Shown here piece by piece: positions 1 through 5,715 of a stretch of DNA of 5,715 nt. Numbering within the stretch: the stretch's first letter is position 1; each line of letters starts with the position of its first letter. The notes beneath the pieces are model-generated. The model was given only the letters and a program-made list of their open reading frames with translations, made no database searches and was not told the origin of the DNA. This DNA comes from Halothiobacillaceae bacterium (GTDB lineage: Bacteria; Pseudomonadota; Gammaproteobacteria; Halothiobacillales; Halothiobacillaceae): assembly GCA_011380105.1 (NCBI GenBank), contig DRZW01000113.1:1-5715 (forward strand). Reading direction: 5' to 3'. The translations under genes and the position numbers were made by a program.

Positions 1-256
1 CGCTCCAGATATGCACGTTTTGCTCCAGCAACGGGCGGATGTTGGTTTCGCCACGCAGCATCCACAGCATTTCTTTGAATGCGGTTTTCCAATAAACCCT
101 TTTGGTGGTGAAAACCGGAAAGCCGTCGGCCAAATCAAATCGCATTTGCTCGCCAAATAAAGCACGAGTACCAACGCCCGTGCGGTCGGCGCGGTGGTCG
201 CCATGTTTTAGCAGCCGGTTGATTAAATCCAGGTATTGTTGTTCGGGGTGGGTCAT
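1..256 (-). CDS. thyA: Thymidylate synthase ThyA, N-terminal 85 residues (3' end outside window)
   Basis: Thymidylate synthase methylates dUMP to dTMP using methylene-tetrahydrofolate, in the cytoplasm. Only the N-terminal 85 codons are visible; the rest, including the catalytic Cys, lies beyond the window edge. Family landmarks seen are the DRTG(V)GT phosphate-binding loop (residues 24-30, Arg25), FGEQMRFDL (34-42), GFPVFTTKR (45-53) and the NVHIW motif ending at Trp84. The segment after TTKR reads VYWKTAFKEMLW, unlike the E. coli CHLRSIIHELLW, so it may be another ThyA subtype. The start is fixed: an in-frame TGA lies five codons upstream of the ATG at 256 and no other start codon falls between. 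The Shine-Dalgarno is weak (GAGAA about 9 bases upstream). The gene begins 22 bases after the lgt stop with no evident promoter, so it is probably co-transcribed with lgt, as in many proteobacteria. The family is clear; the subtype is inference. Confidence 0.95.
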   Translation of the reverse strand, partial: MTHPEQQYLDLINRLLKHGDHRADRTGVGTRALFGEQMRFDLADGFPVFTTKRVYWKTAFKEMLWMLRGETNIRPLLEQNVHIWS

Positions 257-278
257 GGTTTGGTTTTCTCAATTTGGG

Positions 279-1097
279 CTAGGTTTGTGATGCCGGCGGG
301 ATGCGGGGGTCAATTCGGCGTGTTTTGAGTGCCAGCACAATAAGAATAATCCCGGCGACAATCATCGGTGCGGAGAGCACATGGCCCATATTGAGCCACT
401 CTGTACCCCATAAGTGGCCGATGTGTGCATCCGGTTCGCGGAGAAATTCCACCAGAAAACGCGCACTACCGTAGCCGGCTAGAAACAATCCGGATAAGAG
501 CATGCGGGCGCGTGGTTTGATCGCCAGGATAAACAGCACCGTAAATAGCACCAGCCCCTCTAACAGTGCTTCATACAGCATGGATGGATGCCGGGGCAGA
601 TCACCAGCACCGGGAAAGACCATGCCCCAGGGCGCATCGGTGGGCTTGCCCCACAGTTCGGCATTAATGAAGTTGCCTATCCGTCCAAAAAATAAGCCGA
701 CGGGTACCAGCGGGGCGATGAAATCCGTCAGGGTAAAAAAGGCCAGTCCGGTTTTGCGGGCGAATATAGCCATGGCAATAAGTACGCCGATCAGCCCGCC
801 GTGAAAGCTCATGCCGCCTTCCCATACGCGGATTATGCGTGCCGGGTCGGCTGCAATGGCATCAAACTGATAAAACAGGATATACCCCACCCGGCCACCG
901 ACAATTACGCCGATAGCGGCATAAAACAATAAATCATCCACCTGTCCAGCTTTCAGCGTAGCCAGGCCTTTGCTGACTTGCCAACGCCCTAGTGCCCAGG
1001 CCAGGGCAAAGCCGATGACATACATCAGCCCGTACCAGTGTATTTCTGCCGGGCCGATAGCGAGTGCCACCGGATTTATATCAGGGTATTGAATCAT
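279..1097 (-). CDS. lgt: Prolipoprotein diacylglyceryl transferase Lgt
   Basis: Lgt is an inner-membrane enzyme that transfers diacylglycerol from phosphatidylglycerol to the lipobox Cys of prelipoproteins, the first step of lipoprotein maturation. From the ATG at 1097 the protein has 272 residues, against about 291 in E. coli; the difference is mainly a shorter loop before LPRHPS (residues 167-172). Visible motifs are the early HWYGLMY (20-26), GGMSFHGGLIG (94-104, His99), the family signature GRIGNFINAELWG (138-150, Arg139) and ARFLVEFLREPDA (212-224, Arg213). His99, Arg139 and Arg213 match the E. coli residues H103, R143 and R239. About seven hydrophobic segments are present. The frame stays open to an ATG at 1211, but that would add 38 residues with no family counterpart and overlap the upstream gene. 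The 1097 start aligns with known N-termini, although it has no recognisable Shine-Dalgarno. The gene lies 46 bases after the methyltransferase gene; TACAAT at 1143-1138 in that gap could be a weak extra -10 element. Confidence 0.96.
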   Translation of the reverse strand: MIQYPDINPVALAIGPAEIHWYGLMYVIGFALAWALGRWQVSKGLATLKAGQVDDLLFYAAIGVIVGGRVGYILFYQFDAIAADPARIIRVWEGGMSFHGGLIGVLIAMAIFARKTGLAFFTLTDFIAPLVPVGLFFGRIGNFINAELWGKPTDAPWGMVFPGAGDLPRHPSMLYEALLEGLVLFTVLFILAIKPRARMLLSGLFLAGYGSARFLVEFLREPDAHIGHLWGTEWLNMGHVLSAPMIVAGIILIVLALKTRRIDPRIPPASQT

Positions 1098-1143
1098 GAG
1101 GATTTTGCCGAAATGGCGTGGTAATAAATAAAAGGTTATTGTA

Positions 1144-1815
1144 TCAGTCGTCTGCCAATTGGGCATCCAGTCGCCAGAGTTGGTGTCCGCTTTGGCGGTA
1201 TTTTTGCTCAAATAGAGTTATGGGTGGGGCGCTTTGGTGGCTGATATTGCTGATTTGGCTTTCAATTCCAAACTGGCCTAAAGCCTGTTGTAGTTCAGCC
1301 AGATAGACCCACCAATTGCTGCGTGCCTGAAGTCGTCTGCTTAATGTGGTTAGCGTTGGGAATACCGGGTGGCCGTGAAAGCGACGCTTTAAATGGCCAG
1401 GTTTTGGCTCCGGGTTCGGGTAGAGCAGGTAATGGTCATCAATGGGCCAGTTTGCCCGATTAGCCAAACGCCAGAAATCAATCAGATCAGCCCGGATTAG
1501 CAGACAGTTATCCGGCGTGTTTGCTCGCTGGCGTGAAAGCCGGTCGGCAGAGCGATCCACGCCAATGACCAATGCTTGCGGATAAAGCTCTGCCAGTTGC
1601 CGGGTGCTATCTCCCGTGCCGCAGCCTGAATCCAATAGCAGCGCACCTTGATGTTGCTCCACTAGTGGGGCGATTTGATCAAAGGCTTGTTGGTTGTAGC
1701 GGGCTATGGGCTTTTGAAACGAATGATGGCGATGTTTTTCAACCAACCAGGTGAGTTGTTCGTGTGGTTGGGTTTGTTTGCTGGTTACGGGTTTGGAAAG
1801 TGTTTGATTTGACAT
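1144..1815 (-). CDS. TrmB-like SAM-dependent methyltransferase (divergent tRNA m7G46 methyltransferase paralogue)
   Basis: This 223-residue protein has the Rossmann SAM-binding core of the TrmB family: LLLDSGCGTGDS (residues 59-70) as motif I and VIGVDRS (83-89) as motif II. The TrmB signature region reads YPNPEPKPGHLKRR (132-145), against FPDPWHKARHNKRR in E. coli, and a C-terminal TLFEQKYRQSGHQLW (200-214) matches the E. coli TKFE..GQRLGHGVW segment. His141, Arg144 and Thr200 correspond to E. coli H151, R154 and T217. Two acidic positions tied to function in E. coli, D144 and D180, are Asn134 and Asn167 here, and the neighbouring Trp is Glu136. From memory, other gammaproteobacteria carry proteins with a YPNPWPK variant beside a canonical TrmB, so this is probably an established paralogue family rather than the main m7G46 enzyme; substrate unknown. 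It heads the cluster with lgt and thyA and diverges from pyrG. The ATG at 1815 lacks a strong Shine-Dalgarno. Methyltransferase family is firm; tRNA activity is doubtful. Confidence 0.85.
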   Translation of the reverse strand: MSNQTLSKPVTSKQTQPHEQLTWLVEKHRHHSFQKPIARYNQQAFDQIAPLVEQHQGALLLDSGCGTGDSTRQLAELYPQALVIGVDRSADRLSRQRANTPDNCLLIRADLIDFWRLANRANWPIDDHYLLYPNPEPKPGHLKRRFHGHPVFPTLTTLSRRLQARSNWWVYLAELQQALGQFGIESQISNISHQSAPPITLFEQKYRQSGHQLWRLDAQLADD

Positions 1816-1858
1816 GATTGTTTCGATTTTTCGCCGGGGTTGGGCGCAAATGACGCGA

Positions 1859-1887
1859 TTTACCGGTTTCGGGGTTTCGGGTATAGT
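1859..1887 (+). promoter_or_regulatory. Predicted sigma70-type promoter of pyrG
   Basis: A -35-like TTTACC (1859-1864, 4/6 to TTGACA) and a -10 TATAGT (1882-1887, 5/6 to TATAAT) are separated by exactly 17 bases. Initiation would fall near 1894, giving a leader of about 69 bases before the pyrG ATG. The spacer is made almost wholly of two copies of GTTTCGGG. This is the best promoter match in the divergent gap and is correctly oriented for pyrG-kdsA. It is predicted from sequence only. Confidence 0.6.
1866..1881. repeat. Tandem octamer GTTTCGGG x2 in promoter spacer
   Basis: Two perfect copies of GTTTCGGG lie head to tail at 1866-1873 and 1874-1881, filling the spacer between the pyrG -35 and -10 elements. 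The 8-base period is shorter than a helical turn, so two copies of a protein on the same face would not fit normally. It may be an operator, a slippage duplication, or chance. Confidence 0.6.
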
Positions 1888-1912
1888 AGCCGCAAGAATT
1901 GCAATATGTGAC
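1883..1912 (-). promoter_or_regulatory. Possible weak divergent promoter of the methyltransferase-lgt-thyA cluster
   Basis: On the minus strand, GTCACA (1912-1907, 4/6 to TTGACA) precedes TACTAT (1888-1883, 4/6 to TATAAT) with an 18-base spacer. The -10 element overlaps the pyrG -10 on the other strand, offset by one base. Transcription would start near 1876, about 60 bases before the ATG at 1815. Some promoter must drive this cluster leftward and no better one is visible in the gap, but the match is modest. Confidence 0.3.
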
Positions 1913-1935
1913 CCGCTTAAAACCCACAGGGTCGC
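1908..1935 (+). other. Potential hairpin in pyrG leader
   Basis: In the predicted pyrG leader, GTGACCC (1908-1914) can pair with GGGTCGC (1929-1935), a 7-bp stem including one G-U pair, around a 14-base loop. It ends 27 bases before the ATG. No U-run follows, so it is not an intrinsic terminator. A role in RNA stability or protein binding is conceivable but unproven. Confidence 0.35.
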
Positions 1936-1953
1936 CCAAAAACGTTAAAGTGA

Positions 1954-3603
<1,650 letters not shown>

Positions 3604-3609
3604 AGTTAG

Positions 3610-4455
3610 ATGGATTTACTTGGATATAAAGTAGGCTTAGATCAGCCACTTTTTCTGATTGCCGGCCCTTGCGTGATTGAATCCGAAGATTTAGCGCAAC
3701 AGACCGCAGGTCAGTTAAAGGAAATGACCGGGACGCTGGGTATCCCCTTTATTTATAAAAGTTCGTTTGATAAAGCTAACCGCTCGTCGTTATCGAGTTA
3801 TCGCGGCCCGGGTTTAGAACAGGGGTTGAAAATTCTCGAATCGGTAAAAAAAGAATTTGATCTGCCGGTATTAACCGATGTCCACGAGGACACCCCACTC
3901 GATGAAGTGGCCTCAGTGGTGGATGTGTTACAAACCCCGGCATTTTTATGCCGTCAGACCAATTTTATCCAGAAAGTGGCTAGTTGCGGTCGGCCAGTTA
4001 ATATCAAAAAGGGGCAGTTTATGGCTCCTTGGGACATGGGCAATGTGGTCGAAAAAGCCCGCGCAACCGGCAATGATAAAATCATGGTCTGCGAGCGTGG
4101 AGCCTCCTTTGGCTATAACAATCTGATTTCAGATATGCGTGGGTTGGCATCGATGCGTACCATTGGTGCGCCAGTTGTATTCGATGCCACTCATTCCGTC
4201 CAGCAACCTGGCGGGCTGGGTAATGCCTCTGGCGGGCAACGCGAATTTGTGCCGGTGCTGGCCCGTGCCGCGGTGGCAGCCGGGATCTCGGGGCTATTTA
4301 TGGAAACCCATCCCAATCCGGATAAAGCACTATCTGATGGCCCGAATGCCTGGCCGCTGGATGAGCTGGCCGATCTTCTGTTAACCCTAGTGACATTGGA
4401 TCGCACCGTGAAGGCATCGGGGTTTGCAGAAAATTCCCGGCTGGGTCTTACATAA
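3610..4455 (+). CDS. kdsA: 3-deoxy-D-manno-octulosonate 8-phosphate (KDO-8-P) synthase, metal-dependent type
   Basis: KdsA condenses PEP with D-arabinose 5-phosphate to KDO-8-phosphate, the precursor of the KDO that links lipid A to the LPS core. The 281-residue TIM-barrel protein shows IAGPCVIES (17-25), [11 protein letters not shown] (50-60), YRGPGLE (64-70), VNIKKGQF (130-137), [12 protein letters not shown] (161-172), FDATHSVQ (191-198) and METHPNP (231-237). Cys21, His195, Glu232 and Asp243 are each offset by exactly 10 from the metal ligands C11, H185, E222 and D233 of the Aquifex aeolicus enzyme, so this is the metal-dependent class; E. coli KdsA has Asn at the Cys position. One oddity is RQTN (115-118) where the family usually has RQTD. 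The ATG lies 6 bases after the pyrG stop with only a weak GAGAG-like Shine-Dalgarno inside the pyrG end, which suggests translational coupling. The next gene is eno, whose product supplies PEP. Function is secure; metal dependence is inferred from ligands. Confidence 0.98.
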   Translation: MDLLGYKVGLDQPLFLIAGPCVIESEDLAQQTAGQLKEMTGTLGIPFIYKSSFDKANRSSLSSYRGPGLEQGLKILESVKKEFDLPVLTDVHEDTPLDEVASVVDVLQTPAFLCRQTNFIQKVASCGRPVNIKKGQFMAPWDMGNVVEKARATGNDKIMVCERGASFGYNNLISDMRGLASMRTIGAPVVFDATHSVQQPGGLGNASGGQREFVPVLARAAVAAGISGLFMETHPNPDKALSDGPNAWPLDELADLLLTLVTLDRTVKASGFAENSRLGLT

Positions 4456-4490
4456 ACCCAAACCCAGTGTCGGCGGTCTGATGTCTGCCG
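4441..4490 (+). other. Weak hairpins at the end of kdsA
   Basis: CTGGGT (4441-4446) can pair with ACCCAG (4462-4467) across the kdsA stop codon with a 15-base loop. A second stem, 4471-4476 with 4485-4490 (CGGCGG/CTGCCG, one G-U pair), has an 8-base loop. Neither is followed by a T-run, so they are not convincing intrinsic terminators. They might stabilise an mRNA end or cause partial readthrough into eno. Confidence 0.25.

Positions 4491-5715
<1,225 letters not shown>

Noticed and set aside
502..804. 100-codon open frame on the plus strand inside lgt
   Set aside because: It is antisense to strongly conserved Lgt motifs, has no recognisable domain and no Shine-Dalgarno of note; it is a shadow of the real gene.
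4191..4406. 71-codon minus-strand frame within kdsA
   Set aside because: Antisense to conserved KdsA metal-ligand motifs; a by-product of codon bias.
4441..4490. Intrinsic terminator after kdsA
   Set aside because: Two short stems exist, but neither has a following T-run and the second is only 6 bp with a G-U pair.

Overview
The window is a stretch of bacterial core genome that is almost entirely coding. It holds two divergent gene clusters separated by a 147-base regulatory gap. The protein set (Lgt, ThyA, CTP synthase, KDO-8-phosphate synthase, enolase) and the order pyrG-kdsA-eno point to a Gram-negative gammaproteobacterium. The order is the classic gammaproteobacterial one, and kdsA implies an LPS-containing outer membrane. 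The KdsA sequence is of the metal-dependent type and, from memory, resembles Xanthomonadaceae-like and other non-enteric gammaproteobacterial proteins more than E. coli KdsA. I cannot name the genus. Base composition looks mildly GC-rich by eye and fairly even, with no sign of a mobile element or foreign island.

Left half, minus strand, read from right to left: a TrmB-like SAM-dependent methyltransferase (1815-1144), then lgt (1097-279), then the first 85 codons of thyA (256 to the window edge). Gaps are 46 and 22 bases, so this is probably one transcription unit. The lgt-thyA pair is an old and widely conserved neighbourhood. The methyltransferase at its head is the least ordinary gene here: it keeps the TrmB fold motifs but has Asn where E. 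coli TrmB has two important Asp residues.

Centre, 1816-1962: a divergent promoter region. A good sigma70-like promoter points right toward pyrG. Its -10 element is nearly symmetric, so a second, weaker promoter can be read on the opposite strand toward the methyltransferase gene. The pyrG promoter spacer is a perfect tandem octamer, and the pyrG leader contains a short palindrome and a hairpin.

Right half, plus strand: pyrG (CTP synthase, complete), kdsA 6 bases later (complete), a 104-base gap with weak hairpins and an AT-rich tract, then eno with a strong Shine-Dalgarno site, cut by the window end about 45 codons before its expected stop. Functionally, CTP supports CMP-KDO formation, KdsA makes the KDO precursor from PEP and arabinose-5-phosphate, and enolase makes PEP, so the right-hand cluster links PEP and CTP supply to LPS core synthesis. 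On the left, Lgt modifies lipoprotein precursors and ThyA makes dTMP.

I found no RNA gene, CRISPR array, insertion sequence, or clearly novel multi-gene system. The findings are fine-scale: enzyme subclass, active-site substitutions and the architecture of the divergent promoter.
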